Below are positions 46,901 to 60,000 of a stretch of DNA of 64,000 bases, one piece after another (the stretch's first letter is position 1; every line of letters starts with the position of its first letter). The notes under the pieces were generated by a model, which was given only the letters and a program-made list of their open reading frames with translations, made no database searches and was not told where the DNA came from. Both the position numbers and the translations under genes were made by a program. The DNA is from Embiotoca jacksoni (Eukaryota > Chordata > Actinopteri > Embiotocidae): contig JAKOON010000069.1 in assembly GCA_022577435.1 (NCBI GenBank), forward strand, positions 353,062-417,061, read 5' to 3'.

Positions 46901-47864
46901 GTAGAACGATAACAACTTTATTTACACTAGACCGTAGTACGATAATAACAACTTTATTTACACTAGACCGTAGTACGATAACGACTTTATTTACATTAGA
47001 CCGTAGTACGATAACAACTTTATTTACACTAGACCGTAGTACGATAACAACTTTATTTACACTAGACCGTAGTACGATAATAACTTTATTTACATTAGAC
47101 CGTAGTACGATAACAACTTTATTTACACTAGACCGTAGTACGATAACAACTTTATTTACACTAGACCGTAGTACGATAACAACTTTATTTACATTAGACC
47201 GTAGTACGATAACAACTTTATTTACACTAGACCGTAGTACGATAATAACTTTATTTACATTAGACCGTAGTACGATAACAACTTTATTTACATTAGACCG
47301 TAGTACGATAACAACTTTATTTACACTAGACCGTAGTACGATAGCAACTTTATTTACATTAGACCGTAGTACGATAACAACTTTATTTACACTAGACCGT
47401 AGTACGATAACAACTTTATTTACATTAGACCGTAGTACGATAACAACTTTATTTACATTAGACCGTAGTACGATAACGACTTTATTTACATTAGACCGTA
47501 GTACGATAACAACTTTATTTACATTAGACCGTAGTACGATAACGACTTTATTTACACTAGACCGTAGTACGATAACAACTTTATTTACATTAGACCGTAG
47601 TACGATAACAACTGTATTGACATTAGACCGTAGTACGATAACAACTTTATTTACACTAGACCGTAGTACGATAACAACTTTATTTACATTAGACCGTAGT
47701 ACGATAACAACTGTATTGACATTAGACCGTAGTACGATAACAACTTTATTTACACTAGACCGTAGTACGATAACAACTTTATTTACATTAGACCGTAGTA
47801 CGATAACAACTGTATTGACATTAGACCGTAGTACGATAACAACTTTATTTACACTAGACCGTAG
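43948..47864. repeat. 3.9-kb block, copied at 48442-52358
   Basis: At a 4,494-bp offset the two stretches differ at one site that I find, 47081 (GATAATAACT here, GATAACAACT in the other copy). The block carries a CGTAGAACG and 36-bp cassette, two 36-bp doublets 567 bp apart, and AACTGTATTG units. The intervening 577 bp (47865-48441) are ordinary related units. Confidence 0.93.
47518..47845. repeat. 99-bp trimer repeat with AACTGTATTG units, three copies
   Basis: The change in AACTGTATTG occurs at 47614, 47713 and 47812, exactly 99 bp apart, so a three-unit block is repeated. On the minus frame the change is Lys to Thr, and it also abolishes the AATAAA hexamer. Edges are approximate. Confidence 0.85.
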
Positions 47865-48441
47865 TACTATAACAACTTTATTTACATTAGACCGTAGTAC
47901 GATAACGACTTTATTTACATTAGACCGTAGTACGATAGCAACTTTATTTACACTTGACCGTAGTACGATAACAACTTTATTTACATTAGACCGTAGTACG
48001 ATAACAACTTTATTGACATTAGACCGTAGTACGATAACGACTTTATTTACATTAGACCGTAGTACGATAACAACTTTATTTACACTAGACCGTAGTACGA
48101 TAACAACTTTATTTAAACTAGACCGTAGTACGATAATAACTTTATTTACATTAGACCGTAGTACGATAACAACTTTATTTACATTAGACCGTAGTACGAT
48201 AACAACTTTATTTACACTAGACCGTAGTACGATAACGACTTTATTTACACTAGACCGTAGTACGATAACAACTTTATTTACACTAGACCGTAGTACGATA
48301 ACAACTTTATTTAAACTAGACCGTAGTACGATAATAACAACTTTATTTACAGTAGACCGTAGTACGATAACGACTTTATTTAAACTAGACCGTAGTACGA
48401 TAATAACAACTTTATTTACAGTAGACCGTAGTACGATAACG

Positions 48442-51400
48442 ACTTTATTTACACTAGACCGTAGTACGATAATAACAACTTTATTTACACTAGACCGTAG
48501 TACGATAACGACTTTATTTAAACTAGACCGTAGAACGATAACAACTTTATTTACACTAGACCGTAGTACGATAATAACGACTTTATTTACATTAGACCGT
48601 AGAACGATAACAACTTTATTTACACTAGACCGTAGTACGATAATAACAACTTTATTTACACTAGACCGTAGTACGATAACAACTTTATTTAAACTAGACC
48701 GTAGAACGATAACAACTTTATTTACACTAGACCGTAGTACGATAATAACAACTTTATTTACACTAGACCGTAGTACGATAACGACTTTATTTACACTAGA
48801 CCGTAGTACGATAACGACTTTATTTAAACTAGACCGTAGAACGATAACAACTTTATTTACACTAGACCGTAGTACGATAATAACAACTTTATTTACACTA
48901 GACCGTAGTACGATAACGACTTTATTTACATTAGACCGTAGTACGATAACAACTTTATTTACACTAGACCGTAGTACGATAACAACTTTATTTACACTAG
49001 ACCGTAGTACGATAATAACTTTATTTACATTAGACCGTAGTACGATAACAACTTTATTTACACTAGACCGTAGTACGATAACAACTTTATTTACACTAGA
49101 CCGTAGTACGATAACAACTTTATTTACATTAGACCGTAGTACGATAACAACTTTATTTACACTAGACCGTAGTACGATAATAACTTTATTTACATTAGAC
49201 CGTAGTACGATAACAACTTTATTTACATTAGACCGTAGTACGATAACAACTTTATTTACACTAGACCGTAGTACGATAGCAACTTTATTTACATTAGACC
49301 GTAGTACGATAACAACTTTATTTACACTAGACCGTAGTACGATAACAACTTTATTTACATTAGACCGTAGTACGATAACAACTTTATTTACATTAGACCG
49401 TAGTACGATAACGACTTTATTTACATTAGACCGTAGTACGATAACAACTTTATTTACACTAGACCGTAGTACGATAACAACTTTATTTACACTAGACCGT
49501 AGTACGATAACAACTTTATTTACATTAGACCGTAGTACGATAACAACTGTATTGACATTAGACCGTAGTACGATAACAACTTTATTTACACTAGACCGTA
49601 GTACGATAACAACTTTATTTACATTAGACCGTAGTACGATAACAACTGTATTGACATTAGACCGTAGTACGATAACAACTTTATTTAAACTAGACCGTAG
49701 TACGATAACAACTTTATTTACACTAGACCGTAGTACGATAACAACTTTATTTACACTAGACCGTAGTACGATAACGACTTTATTTACACTAGACCGTAGT
49801 ACGATAATAACAACTTTATTTACATTAGACCGTAGTACAATAATAACAACTTTATTTACATTAGACCGTAGTACGATAACAACTTTATTTACACTAGACC
49901 GTAGTACGATAACAACTTTATTTACATTAGACCGTAGTACGATAACAACTTTATTTAAACTAGACCGTAGTACGATAACAACTTTATTTACATTAGACCG
50001 TAGTACGATAACAACTTTATTTAAACTAGACCGTAGTACGATAACGACTTTATTTACATTAGACCGTAGTACGATAACAACTTTATTTAAACTAGACCGT
50101 AGTACGATAACAACTTTATTTACATTAGACCGTAGTACGATAACAACTTTATTTAAACTAGACCGTAGTACGATAACAACTTTATTTACATTAGACCGTA
50201 GTACGATAACAACTTTATTTAAACTAGACCGTAGTACGATAACGACTTTATTTACACTAGACCGTAGTACGATAACAACTTTATTTACACTAGACCGTAG
50301 TACGATAACAACTTTATTTACACTAGACCGTAGTACGATAACGACTTTATTTACACTAGACCGTAGTACGATAATAACAACTTTATTTACATTAGACCGT
50401 AGTACAATAATAACAACTTTATTTACATTAGACCGTAGTACGATAACAACTTTATTTACACTAGACCGTAGTACGATAACGACTTTATTTACACTAGACC
50501 GTAGTACGATAACAACTTTATTTACACTAGACCGTAGTACGATAACAACTTTATTTACACTAGACCGTAGTACGATAACAACTTTATTTACACTAGACCG
50601 TAGTACGATAACAACTTTATTTACACTAGACCGTAGTACGATAACGACTTTATTTACACTAGACCGTAGTACGATAACGACTTTATTTACACTAGACCGT
50701 AGTACGATAACAACTTTATTTACACTAGACCGTAGTACGATAACAACTTTATTTACACTAGACCGTAGTACGATAACAACTTTATTGACATTAGACCGTA
50801 GTACAATAACGATTTTATTTACACTAGACCGTAGTACGACAACAACTTTATTTACATTAGACCGTAGTACGATAACAACTTTATTTACACTAGACCGTAG
50901 TACGATAACGACTTTATTTACACTAGACCGTAGTACGATAGCAACTTTATTTACACTAGACCGTAGTACGATAACGACTTTATTTACACTAGACCGTAGT
51001 ACGATAACAACTTTATTTACATTAGACCGTAGTACGATAACAACTTTATTTACACTAGACCGTAGTACGATAACGACTTTATTTAGACTAGACCGTAGTA
51101 CGATAACAACTTTATTTACACTAGACCGTAGTACGATAACAACTTTATTTACACTAGACCGTAGTACGATAACGACTTTATTTAAACTAGACCGTAGTAC
51201 GATAACAACTTTATTTACATTAGACCGTAGTACGATAACAACTTTATTGACATTAGACCGTAGTACGATAACGACTTTATTTACATTAGACCGTAGAACG
51301 ATAACAACTTTATTTACACTAGACCGTAGTACGATAATAACAACTTTATTTACACTAGACCGTAGTACGATAACGACTTTATTTAAACTAGACCGTAGAA

Positions 51401-52358
51401 CGATAACAACTTTATTTACACTAGACCGTAGTACGATAATAACAACTTTATTTACACTAGACCGTAGTACGATAACGACTTTATTTACATTAGACCGTAG
51501 TACGATAACAACTTTATTTACACTAGACCGTAGTACGATAACAACTTTATTTACACTAGACCGTAGTACGATAACAACTTTATTTACATTAGACCGTAGT
51601 ACGATAACAACTTTATTTACACTAGACCGTAGTACGATAACAACTTTATTTACACTAGACCGTAGTACGATAACAACTTTATTTACATTAGACCGTAGTA
51701 CGATAACAACTTTATTTACACTAGACCGTAGTACGATAATAACTTTATTTACATTAGACCGTAGTACGATAACAACTTTATTTACATTAGACCGTAGTAC
51801 GATAACAACTTTATTTACACTAGACCGTAGTACGATAGCAACTTTATTTACATTAGACCGTAGTACGATAACAACTTTATTTACACTAGACCGTAGTACG
51901 ATAACAACTTTATTTACATTAGACCGTAGTACGATAACAACTTTATTTACATTAGACCGTAGTACGATAACGACTTTATTTACATTAGACCGTAGTACGA
52001 TAACAACTTTATTTACATTAGACCGTAGTACGATAACGACTTTATTTACACTAGACCGTAGTACGATAACAACTTTATTTACATTAGACCGTAGTACGAT
52101 AACAACTGTATTGACATTAGACCGTAGTACGATAACAACTTTATTTACACTAGACCGTAGTACGATAACAACTTTATTTACATTAGACCGTAGTACGATA
52201 ACAACTGTATTGACATTAGACCGTAGTACGATAACAACTTTATTTACACTAGACCGTAGTACGATAACAACTTTATTTACATTAGACCGTAGTACGATAA
52301 CAACTGTATTGACATTAGACCGTAGTACGATAACAACTTTATTTACACTAGACCGTAG
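48442..52358. repeat. 3.9-kb block, copy of 43948-47864
   Basis: Second member of the 4,494-bp-spaced pair. Its right end coincides roughly with the last 36-bp units (about 51.47 kb) and the end of the homogenised core. Confidence 0.93.
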
Positions 52359-52438
52359 TACGATAACAACTTTATTTACATTAGACCGTAGTACGATAAC
52401 AACTGTATTGACATTAGACCGTAGTACGATAACAACTT
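52011..52438. repeat. 99-bp trimer repeat with AACTGTATTG units, four copies
   Basis: The variant occurs at 52108, 52207, 52306 and 52405, again 99 bp apart. It is the counterpart of the three-copy run in the left-hand 3.9-kb block, with one extra trimer. This shows copy-number change at the three-unit scale. Edges are approximate. Confidence 0.85.
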
Positions 52439-52645
52439 TATTTAAACTAGACCGTAGTACGATAACAACTTTATTTACACTAGACCGTAGTACGATAACA
52501 ACTTTATTTACACTAGACCGTAGTACGATAACAACTTTATTTACATTAGACCGTAGTACGATAACTACTTTATTTACACTAGACCGTAGTACGACAACAA
52601 CTTTATTTACACTAGACCGTAGTACGATAACAACTTTATTTACAC

Positions 52646-53322
52646 TAGACCGTAGTACGATAACAACTTTATTTAAACTAGACCGTAGTACGATAACAAC
52701 TTTATTTACACCAGACCGTAGTACGATAACAACTTTATTTACATTAGACCGTAGTACGATAACAACTTTATTTACACTAGACCGTAGTACGATAACAACT
52801 TTATTTAAATTAGACCGTAGTACGATAACAACTTTATTTAAACAAGACCGTAGTACGATAACAACTTTATTTACATTAGACCGTAGTACGATAACAACTT
52901 TATTTACACTAGACCGTAGTACGATAACAACTTTATTTACATTAGACCGTAGTACGATAACAACTTTATTTAAATTAGACCGTAGTACGATAACAACTTT
53001 ATTTAAACAAGACCGTAGTACGATAACAACTTTATTTACATTAGACCGTAGTACGATAGCAACTTTATTTACACTTGACCGTAGTACGATAACAACTTTT
53101 TTTACATTAGACCGTAGTACGATAGCAACTTTATTTACATTAGACCGTAGTACGATAACAACTTTATTTACACTAGACCGTAGTACGATAACAACTTTAT
53201 TTACACTAGACCGTAGTACGATAACAACTTTATTTACACTAGACCGTAGTACGATAACAACTTTATTTACATTAGACCGTAGTACGATAGCAACTTTATT
53301 TACATTAGACCGTAGTACGATA
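52646..53322. repeat. 677-bp block, copy of 16145-16821
   Basis: Right-hand member of the 36,501-bp-spaced pair, at the left of subdomain D. It implies that B and D were once adjacent or exchanged sequence before the intervening domain reached its present size. Confidence 0.92.
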
Positions 53323-53435
53323 ACAACTTTATTTACACTAGACCGTAGTACGATAACGACTTTATTTAGACTAGACCGTAGTACGATAGCGACTTTATTT
53401 AAACTAGACCGTAGTACGATAACAACTTTATTTAC

Positions 53436-53799
53436 ACTAGACCGAAGTACGATAACAACTTTATTTACATTAGACCGTAGTACGATAACGACTTTATTTA
53501 AACTAGACCGTAGTACGATAACAACTTTATTTACACTAGACCGTAGTACGATAACAACTTTATTTACATTAGACCGTAGTACGATAACGACTTTATTTAA
53601 ACTAGACCGTAGTACGATAACTACTTTATTTACACTAGACCGTAGTACCATAACGACTTTATTTACATTAGACCGTAGTACGATAGCAACTTTATTTACA
53701 CTTGACCGTAGTACGATAACAACTTTATTTACACTCGACCGTAGTACGATAACGACTTTATTTAGACTAGACCGTAGTACGATAACAACTTTATTTACA
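53436..53799. repeat. 364-bp block, copy of 17166-17529
   Basis: Right-hand member of the 36,270-bp-spaced pair, in the same order relative to the 677-bp block as in subdomain B. Confidence 0.92.
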
Positions 53800-56700
53800 C
53801 TCGACCGTAGTACGATAACAACTTTATTTACACTAGACCGTAGTACGATAACGACTTTATTTACATTAGACCGTAGTACGATAACAACTTTATTTACATT
53901 AGACCGTAGTACGATAACTACTTTATTTACATTAGACCGTAGTACGATAACAACTTTATTTAAACTAGACCGTAGTACGATAACAACTTTATTTACACCA
54001 GACCGTAGTACGATAACAACTTTATTTACACTAGACCGTAGTACGATAACAACTTTATTTACACTAGACCGTAGTACGATAACAACTTTATTTAAATTAG
54101 ACCGTAGTACGATAACAACTTTATTTAAACAAGACCGTAGTACGATAACAACTTTATTTACATTAGACCGTAGTACGATAACAACTTTATTTACACTAGA
54201 CCGTAGTACGATAACAACTTTATTTACATTAGACCGTAGTACGATAACAACTTTATTTAAACAAGACCGTAGTACGATAACAACTTTATTTAAACAAGAC
54301 CGTAGTACGATAACAACTTTATTTACATTAGACCGTAGTACGATAACAACTTTATTTAAACAAGACCGTAGTACGAAAACGACTTTATTTACACTAGACC
54401 GTAGTACGATAACAACTTTATTTACACTAGACCGTAGTACGATAACAACTTTATTTACACTAGACCGTAGTACGATAACTACTTTATTTACATTAGACCG
54501 TAGTACGATAACAACTTTATTTACATTAGACCGTAGTACGATAACTACTTTATTTACATTAGACCGTAGTACGATAACAACTTTATTTACATTAGACCGT
54601 AGTACGATAACGACTTTATTTACACTAGACCGTAGTACGATAACAACTTTATTTAAACAAGACCGTAGTACGAAAACGACTTTATTTACATTAGACCGTA
54701 GTACGATAACAACTTTATTTACACTAGACCGTAGTACGATAACAACTTTATTTACACTAGACCGTAGTACGATAACAACTTTATTTACACTAGAACGTAG
54801 TACGACAACAACTTTATTTACACTAGACCGTAGTACGATAACAACTTTATTTACACTAGACCGTAGTACGATAACGACTTTATTTACACTAGACCGTAGT
54901 ACGATAACAACTTTATTTACACTAGACCGTAGTACGATAACAACTTTATTTACACTAGACCGTAGCACGATAACGACTTTATTTACACTAGACCGTAGCA
55001 CGATAACGACTTTATTTACACTAGACCGTAGTACGATAACAACTTTATTTACACTAGACCGTAGTACGATAACAACTTTATTTACATTAGACCGTAGTAC
55101 GATAACAACTTTATTTACACTAGACCGTAGTACGACAACAACTTTATTTACACTAGACCGTAGTACGATAACAACTTTATTTACACTAGACCGTAGTACG
55201 ATAACAACTTTATTTACACTAGACCGTAGTACGATAACAACTTTATTTACACTAGACCGTAGTACGATAACAACTTTATTTACATTAGACCGTAGTACGA
55301 TAACAACTTTATTTACACTAGACCGTAGTACGATAACAACTTTATTTACACTAGACCGTAGTACGATAACAACTTTATTTACATTAGACCGTAGTACGAT
55401 AACAACTTTATTTACACTAGACCGTAGTACGATAACAACTTTATTTACATTAGACCGTAGTACGATAACAACTTTATTTACACTAGACCGTAGTACGATA
55501 ACAACTTTATTTACACTAGACCGTAGTACGATAACAACTTTATTTACACTAGACCGTAGTACGATAACGACTTTATTTACACTAGACCGTAGTACGACAA
55601 CGACTTTATTTACACTAGACCGTAGTACGATAACGACTTTATTTACACTAGACCGTAGTACGACAACGACTTTATTTAAACTAGACCGTAGTACGACAAC
55701 GACTTTATTTAAACTAGACCGTAGTACGATAACAACTTTATTTACACTAGACCGTAGTACGATAACGACTTTATTTACATTAGACCGTAGTACGATAACA
55801 ACTTTATTTACATTAGACCGTAGTACGAAAACGACTTTATTTACACTAGACCGTAGTACGATAACTACTTTATTTACACTAGACCGTAGTACGATAACGA
55901 CTTTATTTACACTAGACCGTAGTACGATAACAACTTTATTTACACTAGACCGTAGTACGATAACGACTTTATTTACACTAGACCGTAGTACGATAACGAC
56001 TTTATTTACACTAGACCGTAGTACGATAACAACTTTATTTACACTAGACCGTAGTACGATAACTACTTTATTTACACTAGACCGTAGTACGATAACGACT
56101 TTATTTACACTAGACCGTAGTACGATAACAACTTTATTTACACTAGACCGTAGTACGATAACGACTTTATTTACATTAGACCGTAGTACGATAACTACTT
56201 TATTTACACTAGACCGTAGTACGATAACAACTTTATTTACACTAGACCGTAGTACGATAACTACTTTATTTACACTAGACCGTAGTACGATAACGACTTT
56301 ATTTACACTAGACCGTAGTACGATAACAACTTTATTTAAACTAGACCGTAGTACGATAACAACTTTATTTACACTAGACCGTAGTACGATAACAACTTTA
56401 TTTACATTAGACCGTAGTACGATAACGACTTTATTTAAACTAGACCGTAGTACGATAACAACTTTATTTACACTAGACCGTAGTACGATAACGACTTTAT
56501 TTACACTAGACCGTAGTACGATAACAACTTTATTTACACTAGACCGTAGTACGATAACAACTTTATTTACACTAGACCGTAGTACGATAACGACTTTATT
56601 TACACTAGACCGTAGTACGATAACGACTTTATTTAAACTAGACCGTAGTACGATAACAACTTTATTTACATTAGACCGTAGTACGATAACGACTTTATTT

Positions 56701-57039
56701 ACACTAGACCGTAGTACGATAACGACTTTATTTACACTAGACCGTAGTACGATAACAACTTTATTTACATTAGACCGTAGTACGATAACGACTTTATTTA
56801 AACTAGACCGTAGTACGATAACAACTTTATTTACACTAGACCGTAGTACGATAACGACTTTATTTACACTAGACCGTAGTACGATAACGACTTTATTTAA
56901 ACTAGACCGTAGTACGATAACAACTTTATTGACATTAGACCGTAGTACGATAACAACTTTATTTACACTAGACCGTAGTACGATAACAACTTTATTTACA
57001 CTAGACCGTAGTACGATAACAACTTTATTTACACTAGAC

Positions 57040-57069
57040 CGTAGTACGATAACTTTATTTACACTAGAC
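57040..57069. repeat. 30-bp unit, independent occurrence
   Basis: This unit reads GTACGATAACTTTATT, the same triplet loss but on a GTACGATAAC background instead of GTACTATAAC. Its flanking units differ from those around the other two short units, so it probably arose separately. Confidence 0.93.
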
Positions 57070-60000
57070 CGTAGTACGATAACAACTTTATTTACACTAG
57101 ACCGTAGTACGATAACAACTTTATTTACATTAGACCGTAGTACGATAACAACTTTATTTACACTAGACCGTAGTACGATAACAACTTTATTTACACTAGA
57201 CCGTAGTACGATAACGACTTTATTTACACTAGACCGTAGTACGATAACGACTTTATTTACACTCGACCGTAGTACGATAACGACTTTATTTAAACTAGAC
57301 CGTAGTACGATAACGACTTTATTTACACTAGACCGTAGTACGATAACAACTTTATTGACACTAGACCGTAGTACGAAAACGACTTTATTTACACTAGACC
57401 GTAGTACGATAACAACTTTATTTAAACTAGACCGTAGTACGATAACAACTTTATTTACACTAGACCGTAGTACGATAACAACTTTATTGACATTAGACCG
57501 TAGTACGATAACAACTTTATTTACAGTAGACCGTAGTACGATAACAACTTTATTTACACTAGACCGTAGTACGATAGCAACTTTATTTACACTTGACCGT
57601 AGTACGATAACGACTTTATTTAAACTAGACCGTAGTACGATAACGACTTTATTTACACTAGACCGTAGTACGATAGCAACTTTATTTACACTAGGCCGTA
57701 GTACGATAACGACTTTATTTAAACTAGACCGTAGTACGATAACAACTTTATTTACACTAGACCGTAGTACGATAACGACTTTATTTACACTAGACCGTAG
57801 TACGATAACGACTTTATTTAAACTAGACCGTAGTACGATAACGACTTTATTTAAACTAGACCGTAGTACGATAGCAACTTTATTTACACTAGACCGTAGT
57901 ACGATAACAACTTTATTTACATTAGACCGTAGTACGATAGCAACTTTATTTACACTCGACCGTAGTACGATAACAACTTTATTTACACTCGACCGTAGTA
58001 CGATAACAACTTTATTTACACTCGACCGTAGTACGATAGCAACTTTATTTACACTAGACCGTAGTACGATAACAACTTTATTTACATTAGACCGTAGTAC
58101 GATAGCAACTTTATTTACACTCGACCGTAGTACGATAGCAACTTTATTTACACTCGACCGTAGTACGATAGCAACTTTATTTACACTCGACCGTAGTACG
58201 ATAACAACTTTATTTACACTCGACCGTAGTACGATAACGACTTTATTTAAACTAGACCGTAGTACGATAACAACTTTATTTACACTAGACCGTAGTACGA
58301 TAACAACTTTATTTACACTAGACCGTAGTACGATAACAACTTTATTTACACTAGACCGTAGTACGATAACGACTTTATTTAAACTAGACCGTAGTACGAT
58401 AACAACTTTATTTAAACTAGACCGTAGTACGATAACGACTTTATTTACATTAGACCGTAGTACGATAACAACTTTATTTACATTAGACCGTAGTACGATA
58501 ACAACTTTATTTACACTAGACCGTAGTACGATAACAACTTTATTTACACTAGACCGTAGTACGATAGCAACTTTATTTAAACTAGACCGTAGTACGATAG
58601 CAACTTTATTTACACTTGACCGTAGTACGATAGCAACTTTATTTACATTAGACCGTAGTACGATAACAACTTTATTGACATTAGACCGTAGTACGATAAC
58701 AACTTTATTTACACTAGACCGTAGTACGATAACAACTTTATTTACACTAGACCGTAGTACGATAACAACTTTATTTACACTAGACCGTAGTACGATAACA
58801 ACTTTATTTACACTAGACCGTAGTACGATAACAACTTTATTTACACTAGACCGTAGTACGATAACAACTTTATTTACACTAGACCGTAGTACGATAACAA
58901 CTTTATTTACACTAGACCGTAGTACGATAACAACTTTATTTACACTAGACCGTAGTACGATAACAACTTTATTTACACTAGACCGTAGTACGATAGCAAC
59001 TTTATTTACACTTGACCGTAGTACGATAACGACTTTATTTAAACTAGACCGTAGTACGATAACGACTTTATTTACACTAGACCGTAGTACGATAACAACT
59101 TTATTTACACTAGACCGTAGTACGATAACAACTTTATTTACACTAGACCGTAGTACGATAACAACTTTATTTACATTAGACCGTAGTACGATAGCAACTT
59201 TATTTACACTAGACCGTAGTACGATAACAACTTTATTTACACTAGACCGTAGTACGATAACGACTTTATTTAAACTAGACCGTAGTACGATAACAACTTT
59301 ATTTACACTAGACCGTAGTACGATAACGACTTTATTTACATTAGACCGTAGTACGATAACAACTTTATTTACACTAGACCGTAGTACGATAACAACTTTA
59401 TTTACACTAGACCGAAGTACGATAACGACTTTATTTACATTAGACCGTAGTACGATAACAACTTTATTTACACTAGACCGTAGTACGATAACGACTTTAT
59501 TTACACTCGACCGTAGTACGATAACGACTTTATTTAGACTAGACCGTAGTACGATAGCAACTTTATTTACACTCGACCGTAGTACGATAACGACTTTATT
59601 TACATTAGACCGTAGTACGATAACAACTTTATTTACACTCGACCGTAGTACGATAGCAACTTTATTTACACTAGACCGTAGTACGATAACAACTTTATTT
59701 ACATTAGACCGTAGTACGATAGCAACTTTATTTACACTCGACCGTAGTACGATAACAACTTTATTTACACTCGACCGTAGTACGATAACGACTTTATTTA
59801 GACTAGACCGTAGTACGATAGCAACTTTATTTACATTAGACCGTAGTACGATAGCAACTTTATTTACACTCGACCGTAGTACGATAGCAACTTTATTTAC
59901 ACTCGACCGTAGTACGATAGCAACTTTATTTACACTCGACCGTAGTACGATAGCAACTTTATTTACACTCGACCGTAGTACGATAACGACTTTATTTAGA

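Larger units (their letters stand above)
14056..51470. repeat. 36-bp unit variants (three-base insertion)
   Basis: Sixty-two units by hand count carry the same three-base insertion, giving GATAATAACAAC in place of GATAACAAC. They occur only between about 14.05 and 51.47 kb, and are absent from A, A' and D. Fourteen doublets pair a GTACGATAAT unit with a following GTACAATAAT unit, with first units starting at 14056, 24835, 26854, 29608, 31165, 34084, 35677, 37762, 40747, 42340, 45301, 45868, 49795 and 50362. The recurring spacings (for example 6,597, 6,663 and 4,494 bp) show that doublets were copied inside larger blocks. A single origin followed by block duplication is the simplest reading. 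Confidence 0.88.
23190..52440. repeat. Subdomain C: higher-order-repeat core with 36-bp units
   Basis: This 29-kb stretch is built of multi-unit blocks repeated at intervals of about 2.1 to 6.7 kb with very high identity. It holds most of the 36-bp units (GATAATAACAAC instead of GATAACAAC), including 13 of the 14 doublets in which a GTACGATAAT unit is followed by a GTACAATAAT unit. The largest blocks are the abutting duplication 29693-43032 and the pair 43948-47864 and 48442-52358. A block of about 2.15 kb (28.79-30.94 kb) recurs at 33.27-35.42 kb, 4,476 bp away. The segment near 23.37-24.28 kb recurs at 25.69-26.60 kb, 2,316 bp away. No gene is seen. Confidence 0.88.
11841..55001 (-). other. 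14,386-codon minus-strand open frame; by-product of the repeat, not a supported gene
   Basis: Read on the minus strand, the unit encodes the 11-residue repeat SSVNKVVIVLR. 36-bp units add one isoleucine (VVIIV) and the 30-bp unit removes one residue. The frame ends at a TAG (complement of 11841-11843) and begins at a GTG (complement of 54999-55001) that arose by a t-to-c change in one unit. There is no Shine-Dalgarno-like sequence before it, only the repeat, and I find no ATG in this frame. The frame also stays open upstream to the window edge, so the start is arbitrary. There is no signal peptide, domain or non-repeat sequence. Of the 99 single-base changes to the consensus codons only one (AAA to TAA) makes a stop, so a very long open frame is expected. 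An expressed giant repeat protein is not excluded but nothing supports it. Confidence 0.85.

Noticed and set aside
11841..55001. Giant repetitive protein gene on the minus strand
   Set aside because: The start is an accidental GTG, the frame is also open upstream, there is no ATG, no ribosome-binding site, no unique domain, and the other strand is equally open. It is explained by a 33-bp unit with one stop-poor frame per strand.
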